A stretch of DNA of 64,000 nt from the NCBI GenBank assembly GCA_946902875.1, contig OX336336.1:3008545-3072544 (forward strand), written 5' to 3'. A program made the position numbers and the translations under genes. This document shows, one piece after another, positions 1 to 9,985 of the stretch. The notes beneath the pieces are model-generated. The model worked only from the letters and a program-made list of their open reading frames with translations. It searched no databases and was not told the DNA's origin. This stretch comes from Nematopogon swammerdamellus. Its lineage: Eukaryota; Arthropoda; Insecta; Lepidoptera; Adelidae. Numbering within the stretch: position 1 is the first letter of the stretch; every line of letters begins with the position of its first letter.

Positions 1-254
1 TTACGCATTGAATAGAAAGATAACATTAACAATTGTTCTGTGAAATGTATTCATACTCAGCATTACTAAGGCATCGTTAGTCAGGTAGGTTGGAGCCTAA
101 TGGTGTAGGAATGCAGACAGGGCTGACTCAATATCTTTAGAATTTTACCTGCGCTATTCGTCCGAGTCGGCAGGTCTTCAAACATTCAACGATTGGCCAC
201 GCGCCCTCCGGCAGAAGCCTGAAGAAATGGTTAAGGCTGGGTAGTAGAGTAACC

Positions 255-850
255 ATGCCGGTTCTGGAACACCTGGTGGCGCCCTCTATATTTTTACTAG
301 CGGTGAAATTTGGAACTAACAAGTGGCGCCACCTAGCGGTGCGTAGTGGAACTAAATTTTCTGGAACACCTAGTGGCGCCCTCTATATTTTTTCTAGCGG
401 CGAAATTTGGAACTAAAAGTTGCGCCACCTAGCGGTGTGTAGTGGAACTAATTTTTCTGGAACACCTATTGGCGCCCTCTATATTTTTTTTAGCGGTGAA
501 ATTTTGGAACTAAAAAAGTGGCGCCACCTAGCGGTGCGTAGTGGAACTAAATTTTCTGAAACACCTAGTGGCGCCCTCTATATTTTTTCTAGCGGTGAAA
601 TTTGGAACTAATATTTGTACTGTTCTGGATGCGCCACCTGGTGGTGACATCTAAATTTTTTCGTAGAGTTTTTAGCGATGAAATGAAAAAAAACTAATAT
701 TTTGCAGTAGCGCACCTAGCGGTGTGTGGCGGAACTAATATTTTGTGGTGGCGACTTCTGTATTTTTTAGTAGTGATGAAATTGGGAACTAATATTTTGT
801 GTGTTAGCACCATCAAGCGGTGGGTGGTGGAACTAAATGCTGACTATCAT
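255..850. repeat. minisatellite in the left palindrome arm
   Basis: About five units of roughly 95-110 bp, each with the landmarks GGCGCCACCTAGCGGT, GTAGTGGAACTAA, TGGAACACCTAGTGGCGCCC and TCTAGCGGTGAAATTTGGAA. Divergence increases towards position 850. The short open frames here are read-throughs of the repeat and are not genes. Confidence 0.85.
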
Positions 851-1739
851 CGACCCACATTGAAATATTTTGTTTGTATTTAGATATAAGGCTTTAATTT
901 TTTCAATAAATAGTCATGTACGCATATATCAGGATTTTATTTTCCCCAAAATTCACTTAGACCGGGCAGGATCTACCTGAGATGGGGCCTGGCGGCGAAG
1001 CTTTACAAGCGCAATTGTTCAGCCGGAAGCCGGAGCCGGTGGGGTAGCACGTTAAATTTATTAACATTTTATTAGGTAATAATTACTCCAATTAACTACT
1101 CTATTAAACTGATATGAAACTTAGGCGGTAATATTTCTAAAAATTATTTTGATTGCTTCAATTAAAACAAGAATTACATTTACTGAAGTTTTATTAGGTA
1201 CCTATTAATTATCCCCATTAACCTGATAAGACCCTTAGCCTACAGAAAACGTTCAACGAGCCAACATTTCCGAGAGTTGGTGGATGACTCAAGATTCGGG
1301 AAGCATGATACCGGATTCGGGAATCATGAATTGGAGCCCAGGAGGTGGCGAGGGTAGCGGAGCGGGGGTAGCGGGGGTGGGGTGGCACGCTAAATTAATA
1401 TTTTTTTTTTATTAGGTATTAATTACCCCAATTAACTACTCTATTAAACTGATATGAAGCTTAGGCGGTAACATTTTTAAAATTATTTTAATTACTCCAA
1501 TTAAAACGAGAATTACATTTATTGACGTTTTATTAGGTATTAATTACCCCAATTAACTGACAAATAGTGCAGGGGTCCATCGTGCGGCACAAGAGCTGTA
1601 TCGCTGTATTCAGCTAACCTATTCTTCAGGTGAGATATATTTGTCATTATAATATATATTTTATACACACCACTTTTTTTACAGAATCACAATGTTTACT
1701 CGATGTGAACCTATTATACCTTATCACTATTTGATCATT

Positions 1740-2035
1740 GTCAGCCTCGGTAGCTCAGTGGTGTGCCAACAGCTGTAAAGCAACCGTGGGTGCGGATAGT
1801 GCTGAGATGGGTGATTGATCACTCATCCGTTGGAGGCTGACCGTGGTTCGGATCCTACATTAAACTGTAGGATAAACGTATAACTGTAGGTTGTAGTTGA
1901 TATAGTCAACCGAGCCAGTTTCCCGACCAAGTGCGAGTCCAACTCGCACACCGAGGGTTCCGTATCACCATATCATGGTCTGCACCACTCACGCCATTAG
2001 TTATAATGCTTCATACACTACTATTTTGGCACCTA
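1740..2035 (+). repeat. SINE fragments in the palindrome spacer
   Basis: 1740-1880 is the 5' head of the tRNA-related SINE called SINE-A here: A-box-like TAGCTCAGTGG and B-box-like GGTTCGGATCC. 1908-2035 is the 5' half of a second family, SINE-C, recognisable by CCAAGTGCGAGTCC and CCGAGGGTTCCGTATC. Both lie in the unpaired spacer, so they were inserted after, or lie outside, the arm duplication. Confidence 0.75.
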
Positions 2036-2401
2036 TATTTATTATTAAGACCTATACTCAGGGCAATGAGGTGTACCAATGTGTTAAAAAAAAAAATCTG
2101 AAATCGGCACTCTTGTTAGCACAAAAGGGTCATTGACGATTTAAAAAAAAATTAATGTTTTGTCGTTTTATGTATCTCTTTTCAAATTTTATTTATTGCT
2201 GCGTTGTATTTAGTTATATTATTTTATTGTGTTGTTACTTTATGTATTATTCTGTTTTTGCTATCCTTTGTGTTATTATAAGGTATTATTTTAAAGTTGT
2301 TATTTATAGTGTTAGTCATTTGTTTGTTTATTGATAGAAAAAGGTACTGTGCTTATGTTAGGTTAGCACCATTTTTACTTTATCATATCTACCTAAGGGT
2401 A

Positions 2402-2717
2402 GACCGGGCAGGATCTACCTGAGATGGGGCCTGGCGGCGAAGCTTTACAAGCGCAATTGTTCAGCCGGAAGCCGGAGCCGGTGGGGTAGCACGTTAAATT
2501 TATTAACATTTTATTAGGTAATAATTACTCCAATTAACTACTCTATTAAACTGATATGAAACTTAGGCGGTAATATTTCTAAAAATTATTTTGATTGCGC
2601 CAATTAAAACAAGAATTACATTTATTGAAGTTTTATTAGGTACCTATTAATTATCCCTATTAACCTGATAAGACCCTTAGCCTACAGAAAACGTTCAACG
2701 AGCCAACATTTCCGCAG
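2402..2717. repeat. third copy of a 316-bp arm block inside the palindrome spacer
   Basis: This block begins ACCGGGCAGGATCTACC and contains ACTACTCTATTAAACTGATA. It repeats 960-1275 directly and is the inverse of 3215-3530. Differences are few, for example GATTGCGCC here against GATTGCTTC in the arm. The spacer is therefore itself built from arm material. Confidence 0.85.
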
Positions 2718-2925
2718 GGTTCAGGTCCAGGGTGCTAGGTCAGGGTGCTGCGCCCCACCAGCGTGGTTCCACTGGCAACGAGGCTTCGCCCCTCCCCCCT
2801 ACCCCGCCCCGCCCCTGCCACCCCCCCTCCGCCACAGCCTTCACCCCTCCGCAGTATCCCTGCCGCCCGATCGGAGTCAACGTTCAGCTCCAGGGTGCCA
2901 GGTCAAGGTGCTGCGCCCCATCAAT
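2718..2925. repeat. GC-rich block matching 4640-5010 in inverse
   Basis: Contains CCAGGGTGCTAGGTCAGGG, GCTGCGCCCCA and a C-rich run of CCCCTCCCCC and CCCGCCCCGCC. The reverse complements of these strings occur in the 4640-5010 block. The overlapping open frames at 2732-2956 are low-complexity reads of this DNA. Confidence 0.7.
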
Positions 2926-3639
2926 TTGTCAGTTAATTGGGGTAATTAATACCTAATAAAACGTCAATAAATGTAATTCTCGTTTTAATTGGAGTAATTA
3001 AAATAATTTTAAAAATGTTACCGCCTAAGCTTCATATCAGTTTAATAGAGTAGTTAATTGGGGTAATTAATACCTAATAAAAAAAAAATTATTAATTTAG
3101 CGTGCCACCCCACCCCCGCTACCCCCGCTCCGCTACCCTCGCCACCTCCTGGGCTCCAATTCATGATTCCCGAATCCGGTATCATGCTTCCCGAATCTTG
3201 AGTCATCCACCAACTCTCGGAAATGTTGGCTCGTTGAACGTTTTCTGTAGGCTAAGGGTCTTATCAGGTTAATGGGGATCATTAATAGGTACCTAATAAA
3301 ACTTCAGTAAATGTAATTCTTGTTTTAATTGAAGCAATCAAAATAATTTTTAGAAATATTACCGCCTAAGTTTCATATCAGTTTAATAGAGTAGTTAATT
3401 GGAGTAATTATTACCTAATAAAATGTTAATAAATTTAACGTGCTACCCCACCGGCTCCGGCTTCCGGCTGAACAATTGCGCTTGTAAAGCTTCGCCGCCA
3501 GGCCCCATCTCAGGTAGATCCTGCCCGGTCTAAGTGAATTTTGGGGAAAATAAAATCCTGATATATGCGTACATGACTATTTATTGAAAAAATTAAAGCC
3601 TTATATCTAAATACAAACAAAATATTTCAATGTGGGTCG

Positions 3640-4235
3640 ATGATAGTCAGCATTTAGTTCCACCACCCACCGCTTGATGGTGCTAACACACAAAATATTA
3701 GTTCCCAATTTCATCACTACTAAAAAATACAGAAGTCGCCACCACAAAATATTAGTTCCGCCACACACCGCTAGGTGCGCTACTGCAAAATATTAGTTTT
3801 TTTTCATTTCATCGCTAAAAACTCTACGAAAAAATTTAGATGTCACCACCAGGTGGCGCATCCAGAACAGTACAAATATTAGTTCCAAATTTCACCGCTA
3901 GAAAAAATATAGAGGGCGCCACTAGGTGTTTCAGAAAATTTAGTTCCACTACGCACCGCTAGGTGGCGCCACTTTTTTAGTTCCAAAATTTCACCGCTAA
4001 AAAAAATATAGAGGGCGCCAATAGGTGTTCCAGAAAAATTAGTTCCACTACACACCGCTAGGTGGCGCAACTTTTAGTTCCAAATTTCGCCGCTAGAAAA
4101 AATATAGAGGGCGCCACTAGGTGTTCCAGAAAATTTAGTTCCACTACGCACCGCTAGGTGGCGCCACTTGTTAGTTCCAAATTTCACCGCTAGTAAAAAT
4201 ATAGAGGGCGCCACCAGGTGTTCCAGAACCGGCAT
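3640..4235. repeat. minisatellite in the right palindrome arm
   Basis: Reverse-complement partner of the array at 255-850. The two arrays keep the same unit number and order, so the whole arm was duplicated as one block and not assembled from independently expanded arrays. Confidence 0.85.
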
Positions 4236-4639
4236 GGTTACTCTACTACCCAGCCTTAACCATTTCTTCAGGCTTCTGCCGGAGGGCGCGTGGCCAATCG
4301 TTGAATGTTTGAAGACCTGCCGACTCGGACGAATAGCGCAGGTAAAATTCTAAAGATATTGAGTCAGCCCTGTCTGCATTCCTACACCATTAGGCTCCAA
4401 CCTACCTGACTAACGATGCCTTAGTAATGCTGAGTATGAATACATTTCACAGAACAATTGTTAATGTTATCTTTCTATTCAATGCGTAAGCGGAGTCAGT
4501 CGTTCCTACAGGTTGCTACAGGTTTAAACCTGCCTCCCGACAATAGAGGTGAATCAACTACCCCTTATCAGGTAGACAATACGCACCACTCTTAGTTTAT
4601 CTACCTCTATTTACCTGCGCTCGGTCGGCAGGGGTACTG

Positions 4640-5010
4640 TGGAGGGGTGAAGGCTGGGGCGAAGGGTGTGGCAGGGGCGGGGCGGGGTAGGGGGCAGGGG
4701 CGAAGCCTCGGTGCATGTGGAACCATGCTGGTGGGGTGCAGCACCCTGGAGCTGAACCATGACTCCGAAGGCCTACGTACGCCTCAAATGGATGGGGCGC
4801 AGCACCCTGACCTAGCACCCTGGACCTGAAACCCTGAATCCGGAACCCTGAATCCTGAATCCTAAGGTCTGAATCCTGAATCCGAAGGTCTGAACCCTGA
4901 CTCCGAAGGCCTACGTACACACCAAATTGATGGGGCGCAGCACCCTGACCTGGCACCCTGGAGCTGAACCCTGACTCCGAAGCCCTACGTACACCCCAAA
5001 TTAGGCCACG
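4640..5010. repeat. GC-rich short tandem repeats
   Basis: Repeated modules CAGCACCCTG, ACCTGGCACCCTGGAGC, CCCTGAATCC and CTCCGAAGGCCTACGTACA. The module around 4733-4800 recurs at about 4932-5008. The 157-codon minus-strand frame across it is repeat-driven and was not called as a gene. Confidence 0.75.
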
Positions 5011-5175
5011 CCCCCTGATTCTCGGACTTAGAAAAATCGGGGAGGTGGAGTAGAACTGTCTTTGCCTCAATTATATATTAAATCTTGATTAAAAACAATT
5101 ATTTAATTATAAAGCAGTTAACAGTTATTATTCGATTATTTACAGGTCCACATTCATTCTGGCTGCATCCGAATC

Positions 5176-5304
5176 CTACACGTCTTTGTAATGCCTCATG
5201 GAAGTGTATCTGTTGTGCCATTTCAACAGCCGCCTCTTATCATCATAAGGACTGAGTGCATTTTTACACTGCCTAAAGGTCTGTACTGCTTGCAGTTTTG
5301 ATAT
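5176..5304 (-). pseudogene. duplicated polymerase C-terminal tail beyond the stop codon
   Basis: Directly after the TAA of the polymerase frame, in the same frame and with no intervening stop, about 42 codons resemble the polymerase's own tail. Both copies share SKL, VQT, RQ and a block of the form ALSP-x-DDKRRLL, and the DNA is alignable over the same stretch. This copy then diverges and ends at its own TAG (5178-5176). It looks like a tandem duplication of the gene's last 80 or so bases followed by divergence. Whether it is ever translated, by readthrough or as an alternative end, cannot be told from sequence. It could also be the remnant of a second polymerase copy that lost its body. Confidence 0.8.
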
Positions 5305-8300
5305 TTATAGGTCGATATCCATCGGATCCTGCGCGTCGCTGCAATGTCCCCAAGGTCGTGTGTCCGTAGTATTGGGTAACAATCGCCTTTTGTCATCGTG
5401 AGGGCTTAGTGCTATTTTTATTTGCCTCACTGTCTGAACTTCATGCAGTTTTGATCTGAAGAGGTACTGACATCTCTCCTGCGTTAGATTTTTCTGGAGG
5501 CAGTTGACGTAGTCATCGAAACAAATTGTTTTCTTGACGACTCCCGCTTTAACCCCCTTCGCTTTCTTCAAGGCGTCTTCACCCTCAATGCGCACACTGT
5601 ACATTTTCGAACGCAGACCTACAAATTCTGTAATAACTCGTCCGTTACACTCATCTTTCATGAGGCCAACAACCTTTTTATTGACCTGCGGCATGTTGAA
5701 TATGTTGTGGGCTGGGTAATCAGAGGTGTCAAAATTCTGGATGTCTCTCCGCATTATATCATATATGTCATGGTCACGAATTTCATATATTAATGAATCT
5801 GTGTCCGTATACAGCAATTTGGCGCAGTCGTCGAGGGCAGGACGCATGTACCCATAGTGGAAATCATAGACACATGTTTTGGAGAGATCCAGCACACTGA
5901 ACCCGATGTAAATAGGTTTGTTCAGCAGTACTTCCGTCTTCTCTAACTTCACCGCGACCAGATTCTCCCCAAAAATGGAGCGGCTATGGAAGTTAGGACG
6001 CGCTATTAGGGCTTCTGCACCATACCTACCCTCCCACTTTGTGACTAGTTTTACGTCAACACGATTTCTTACATTCTCCATTGTCTTCCCAAATACGGCA
6101 TTATTCATGAGTTTATAGAGATTTTTTTCGAAGTCATTTGTTGCGCGCTTTCGCATTTCGGTATTCATATCAATGTATGTCTTCAACCACGGCATCTGAC
6201 TAAATTTCAAGATTCGGTGTATTTTGGTGAGCTTCAGACCATATTTTAACGCTTGCTTCAAATTCCTGTAGTGAATTATGTATCGGGATTTGTTGAACAG
6301 GGTTGTAAGAAGTTTGGTGTCCTTCGATCCTGGTGGCGTCATCTGCTCCGGACACATTGGGAAGTCGCTGTGGGAGCGGTGGATTTGTTCTGGACATTCG
6401 AGATCCACATCCAGGATGAAGCCTACGGGTGAGTCATCGGGAACATCCCAATTTTCAGCATGCTCTACCCACTCAAACCCACCATATGGGAGATGCTGAG
6501 TCATTGCCCAACCGTAGAGGTTATTTACATCGAAGTACATAAGGTATTTTGATTCTACATCGGGATTAAAACTAGACATATATTTATTATTAGCTTTAGA
6601 GTATCGGTTCGAGCACTGACTTACGCCACCCCGGATGCCGCGTTCGATGAACATTATCATGTCGATGTCGGTGAGAAGTTGCAGTTGAATTTTTGTGTAT
6701 TTCAGCATGGCATCCCATGTGAGTCCGGGGGTGGTGTAATAGTGGGCTGGGTCCAATCCGTAAGTCTTGAGGCAGTTTTCCCGAAAGTTTTCAAAGACTT
6801 CGGTGAGGAGGAGGACATCGGTCTTCAGGTACAGATCAGAGTACTCTCCTAAGGTGTTTACGCCAAACTGCTTCCAAACTCTTGATGCGTGCTCATAGTC
6901 CTCATCTGAGATATGACTATCGTTGAGATGACTGTAGAACTCCTCCTTCGCTGGCAAGTGTGTGACAGATTCCAGTTTTTCCCACGCATCCAGGTACTCA
7001 TACGGGAATACTCCTTTTCTCTTCAGCAGCTCGAACTTGACGTCATCGATTTGGGGAAATTCAGCTCTCATGGTGTTTAGTTGCGTTAGATAGCTGGCTA
7101 GCTTGTCCAGTGATGAGGCCATGAACCGCAACGAATCGATGAAGCGGAAGGAAATGTCGCTCCCCTTGATATATTTTGTAAAGGAAATATATCTCTCCAT
7201 ATTTTGGGGGAGCAGACTTGTACGACCGTCAAAATTGGCCAGTACTTTTATGATAAAGTGGGCATCATAGCCGCTGAGGTTGTGGAATACTACTGGGATG
7301 GTGCGCGAGTCCTGGTAGTTCAAGTTGCACGATTCGTGCGCTGGGCCGCGGTATATTCCCGTCAGATGACAATGATCTCGTACCACTTTTTGTCCCAGTA
7401 GCGGTCCTTCACATATGTGGCACGTAGAGGCACTGCGAAATACTCTATCTTCCTCCGATGTGAGTGGATCCATTGGTAGAGGGCACCAAAACACAGTTTC
7501 CACATCCTCAGCCAACTGCATGAGTTCTTTCACGAACCACTCAGCGGGATTCTCTCCACGATAACTGCGGTAGCGCGAGAGGGAATCATCACAGCTACAT
7601 TTGAAGTAGTAGCCAACGCTGATTGCTTCGTGAACTTGGCAAACTTCCGTCTTCTGGTTGGTCTTCTCAGGCTGTTCGACGTTCTTCAATAAACACTCGA
7701 AGTCTGCGTACACTATGTATGGCACCTTCTGTTTGTAGTTGAAATTGTTGAACTTGAGCATGCTGTTCTGCGTCGTGGGAAGCGTAACTTTGCATTTATT
7801 GATTTTGCGGCAGTCAACTTCATGGGCCTCCAGCTTTTCTGTGCTGTAGAAGTAGTAAAGGCAGCGGTCACAGATGTAGTTCTTATGTTGTCGACTTGAA
7901 AGTTGTTTCGAGACTAGAGTGGAAAGGTCTTTTATCCACACATAGTGGAATCGTAGAGGTCTATTTTGCTCATCTTCCGTATCACTTTCTTCGTCGTCGC
8001 ATGTATAATAATTTTGGATCAGTAATAAGTTTATGTGCTTGTCTTTCTTCATGTTGGTTACGTGCGTGGGTGAGACGATATACTGTTCACATTTGTTTTT
8101 CCGCAGCATGTACACATTGATTGAAATGTCGTTCTGCTTCTCGAATTTCTCCACATCCTTCGGCATCACTGGGAACTCGATCCCTTGAAAATTCAATTCA
8201 TGTTCGTATGGCTTATACTTGGATACGCGATTAGGATGTTCATGATAATGGAGCGGATGAAGAGCAGATAGGATCGCCCACTTGAAACACTGATTGTCCG

Positions 8301-9063
8301 TATTTTGAACATTGACGCACGCCTGTTTTCGTTTGATTGATGCCGGAAGTTCGATGAAGGAGCTGCCCCTCATTGGGTTGTACTTGTTGATGTTGATGGT
8401 GAGGCTGCTGAGGGAGTGCAGAGCCCAGCCAGAGTCTCGTTCCTGGAACTCTTCCATAGCCTTCAGAATGGGATCCTTTATATGCTCGTTGAACCACTCA
8501 GCCAGGTTTGTGGTTTGGATGATGGAAGCATTTCTCGTATTGAATGATTTTTTGTCAATCACTTCCTCGCCATCACTGCTGACTTTCCCGTACTCCGCTG
8601 TCAACACAGAGTTTATCTTGAGTGCATTTTGACGTTTTAATGCATTTATTATGCGCGGTGTGAATAGCGCTAGGGCATCATCGAAGAATGTCGCAGTATC
8701 TTTATGCTTCAAATTAACAATCACGCCCGTCCGAATACGTTTCTCGAAGGCCGACTCGATGTCCTGCCACCGCACTCTATCACTGCGTCGCTCCCGCTGC
8801 CCCAAACGTCCACCGGCTTTCAGCAGATTCTTGATTTTTGACGTGACGCACTTCACTTGGGCGATGCACGATAGAAGTCTTTGCTTTTCTCCCAAGGGTA
8901 CACCATCCCTGCGCAACAATAGTCCGAGGCGGCGCAAGGTGATGGTGCCGCGCTTAATCCACTTTTCCACACTTTCTGCGTCCAGAGCACCTCGAGCTAA
9001 CAGCTCAAACGCACTGCTCATCTGCTTCACTGAACTAGCACAATTCTCGAACGACATGATCAC
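5305..9063 (-). CDS. polB: protein-primed family-B DNA polymerase (Maverick/Polinton/adintovirus type), intact
   Basis: 1252 codons without a stop or frameshift. Order of domains: an unassigned N-terminal region; a zinc-finger-like C398/C401/H414/C418; exonuclease motifs Exo I YADFE (D454, E456), Exo II NLSGYD (D600) and Exo III YLKTD (D749); between Exo I and Exo II a Cys/His insertion (C548, C551, HCH 564-566, H576, C579); then polymerase motifs A (FDVNNLYG, D845), B (KLMNNAVFGKT, from K984) and C (YTDTDS, D1087 and D1089). All catalytic acidic residues are present. The family copies linear element or viral genomes from a protein primer. The first ATG (9063) is used; a second ATG lies two codons on. 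No integrase, packaging ATPase, protease or capsid gene was recognised nearby, so the rest of such an element is missing or outside. The gene lies in sense orientation within the inferred fzr intron 2. Confidence 0.93.
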   Translation of the reverse strand: MIMSFENCASSVKQMSSAFELLARGALDAESVEKWIKRGTITLRRLGLLLRRDGVPLGEKQRLLSCIAQVKCVTSKIKNLLKAGGRLGQRERRSDRVRWQDIESAFEKRIRTGVIVNLKHKDTATFFDDALALFTPRIINALKRQNALKINSVLTAEYGKVSSDGEEVIDKKSFNTRNASIIQTTNLAEWFNEHIKDPILKAMEEFQERDSGWALHSLSSLTININKYNPMRGSSFIELPASIKRKQACVNVQNTDNQCFKWAILSALHPLHYHEHPNRVSKYKPYEHELNFQGIEFPVMPKDVEKFEKQNDISINVYMLRKNKCEQYIVSPTHVTNMKKDKHINLLLIQNYYTCDDEESDTEDEQNRPLRFHYVWIKDLSTLVSKQLSSRQHKNYICDRCLYYFYSTEKLEAHEVDCRKINKCKVTLPTTQNSMLKFNNFNYKQKVPYIVYADFECLLKNVEQPEKTNQKTEVCQVHEAISVGYYFKCSCDDSLSRYRSYRGENPAEWFVKELMQLAEDVETVFWCPLPMDPLTSEEDRVFRSASTCHICEGPLLGQKVVRDHCHLTGIYRGPAHESCNLNYQDSRTIPVVFHNLSGYDAHFIIKVLANFDGRTSLLPQNMERYISFTKYIKGSDISFRFIDSLRFMASSLDKLASYLTQLNTMRAEFPQIDDVKFELLKRKGVFPYEYLDAWEKLESVTHLPAKEEFYSHLNDSHISDEDYEHASRVWKQFGVNTLGEYSDLYLKTDVLLLTEVFENFRENCLKTYGLDPAHYYTTPGLTWDAMLKYTKIQLQLLTDIDMIMFIERGIRGGVSQCSNRYSKANNKYMSSFNPDVESKYLMYFDVNNLYGWAMTQHLPYGGFEWVEHAENWDVPDDSPVGFILDVDLECPEQIHRSHSDFPMCPEQMTPPGSKDTKLLTTLFNKSRYIIHYRNLKQALKYGLKLTKIHRILKFSQMPWLKTYIDMNTEMRKRATNDFEKNLYKLMNNAVFGKTMENVRNRVDVKLVTKWEGRYGAEALIARPNFHSRSIFGENLVAVKLEKTEVLLNKPIYIGFSVLDLSKTCVYDFHYGYMRPALDDCAKLLYTDTDSLIYEIRDHDIYDIMRRDIQNFDTSDYPAHNIFNMPQVNKKVVGLMKDECNGRVITEFVGLRSKMYSVRIEGEDALKKAKGVKAGVVKKTICFDDYVNCLQKNLTQERCQYLFRSKLHEVQTVRQIKIALSPHDDKRRLLPNTTDTRPWGHCSDAQDPMDIDL

Positions 9064-9096
9064 TATTACTTGTTGACACTTTCAAATTCACTGATG

Positions 9097-9132
9097 GAAT
9101 GAGCTCCCAGTGGGCGCGCTCGGGGTTTTATA
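9097..9132 (-). promoter_or_regulatory. TATA box and initiator for the polymerase gene
   Basis: On the minus strand TATAAAA occupies 9132-9126. The arthropod initiator match TCATTC occupies 9102-9097, placing +1 at 9100, so the first T of TATA is at about -32, the canonical spacing. The predicted 5' leader to the ATG at 9063 is 36 nt with no upstream ATG. A second initiator-like TCAGT at 9094-9090 is less well spaced. Seen in sequence; activity is inferred. Confidence 0.65.
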
Positions 9133-9139
9133 GGACGAG

Positions 9140-9755
9140 GAACTGTGGGTGGCCCTCAGAAAAAAAATAAAAATGGGATTGTGAAAACCAGACCTCCAAC
9201 CTTACCTTACCATTGTTATCAATTTGAATGCGACCCAACCTTTTCTTATCTTATTCCATTGTTGATAATTCGAAAATATATATGGGTTGTAAAAACCCAG
9301 ACCCTTTTTTATTACAACTGATAGGGGAAACAATGGGGCAAAAAATCTACCTGACCCACCCCATTGTCTAATAGTGGCGCCAAGCAGACCTCCCTGGAAT
9401 TTCTACCTGCCCTTTTATTGTTATTGTACACGTCTGAACCTGTATACAGCGAGGGTTGGGGTGAGGGGCCGGGGCGGGGAGATTGTGATGTTGATTAATA
9501 TTAATTCAATTAAATAATTATTAAATAATACCTAAATAAATGCATTGTTTAAACTCGAAAATCTTCTGATTAAATAGCGAATAAAACTATTATTATACCC
9601 CCCCCCCCCCCCCCCCCTTTGAATAAAATTGTTAAAAGATCGATTCAATTCGGAATTCTACCCGAGCCCCCCTTTTCCCGGGACTTAGAAAATTTTGAAG
9701 TTTGAAAGTGGCGTCGTAGCGGCATAGCTTACCTACTAATTTCTTTTTTTTTTTA
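9140..9755. other. upstream flank of the polymerase, with C20 tract
   Basis: No gene seen. It holds a run of 20 C at 9598-9617. A GC-rich stretch at 9450-9480 is followed by TTAAT-rich sequence with AATAATACCTAA, resembling in diverged, inverse form the arm motif TTATTAGGTAATAATTA of the palindrome. CGGGACTTAGAAAA near 9680 echoes CGGACTTAGAAAA near 5025. These echoes on both sides of the gene hint that it belongs to one element, but exact ends were not found. Confidence 0.5.
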
Positions 9756-9756
9756 C

Positions 9757-9985
9757 AGAAACAAGCACTATGTATAATTCAAACGAGGCGCAAAGGCGGA
9801 TTTATCCGTTACTCAGAGATTTATTCCAGTCAACCAAATTCAAATTAAATTCAAAATCGTTTATTGTCGGAAAACCATTATTATTATTTTATTTTAATTT
9901 CTTTATTTGTTTATTAGGTATACATTTTTACAAGAGCAATACAATAAAGCATAGATCCAAAGAAATTGGACAACCCCTAGCTGCC
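9757..9985 (-). repeat. 3' ends of dispersed non-LTR elements
   Basis: 9757-9860 shares AAAGGCGGATTTATCC and TCCAGTCAACC with 38875-38965 and 21290-21360. 9880-9975 holds TTTATTTGTTTATTAGG followed by CAAGAGCAATACAATAAAG, a common form of element 3' end. Read on the minus strand these give AATAAA-type signals. The family was not named. Confidence 0.55.

Larger units (their letters stand above)
1..4489. repeat. 4.5-kb imperfect palindrome (long inverted repeat)
   Basis: Bases 1-1565 return as their reverse complement at 2925-4489; the pairing is nearly base for base (position n pairs with about 4490-n), with only a one-base slip in a poly-T/poly-A run. The spacer is about 1.36 kb. Position 1 is already inside the arm, so the repeat may continue to the left of the window. 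No coding sequence is visible in the arms. The palindrome sits 0.8 kb downstream of the DNA polymerase gene and shares GC-rich motifs with the block at 4640-5010, so it may be terminal-repeat material of the same element. A head-to-head junction of two element ends, or an assembly fold-back, are alternatives. Confidence 0.92.

Noticed and set aside
4597..5070. 157-codon minus-strand frame
   Set aside because: Driven by the CAGCACCCTG repeat block; composition is repetitive and no domain is visible.
5305..9063. Calling the region a complete Maverick/Polinton
   Set aside because: No integrase, packaging ATPase, protease or capsid gene could be seen, and no target-duplicated ends were found.
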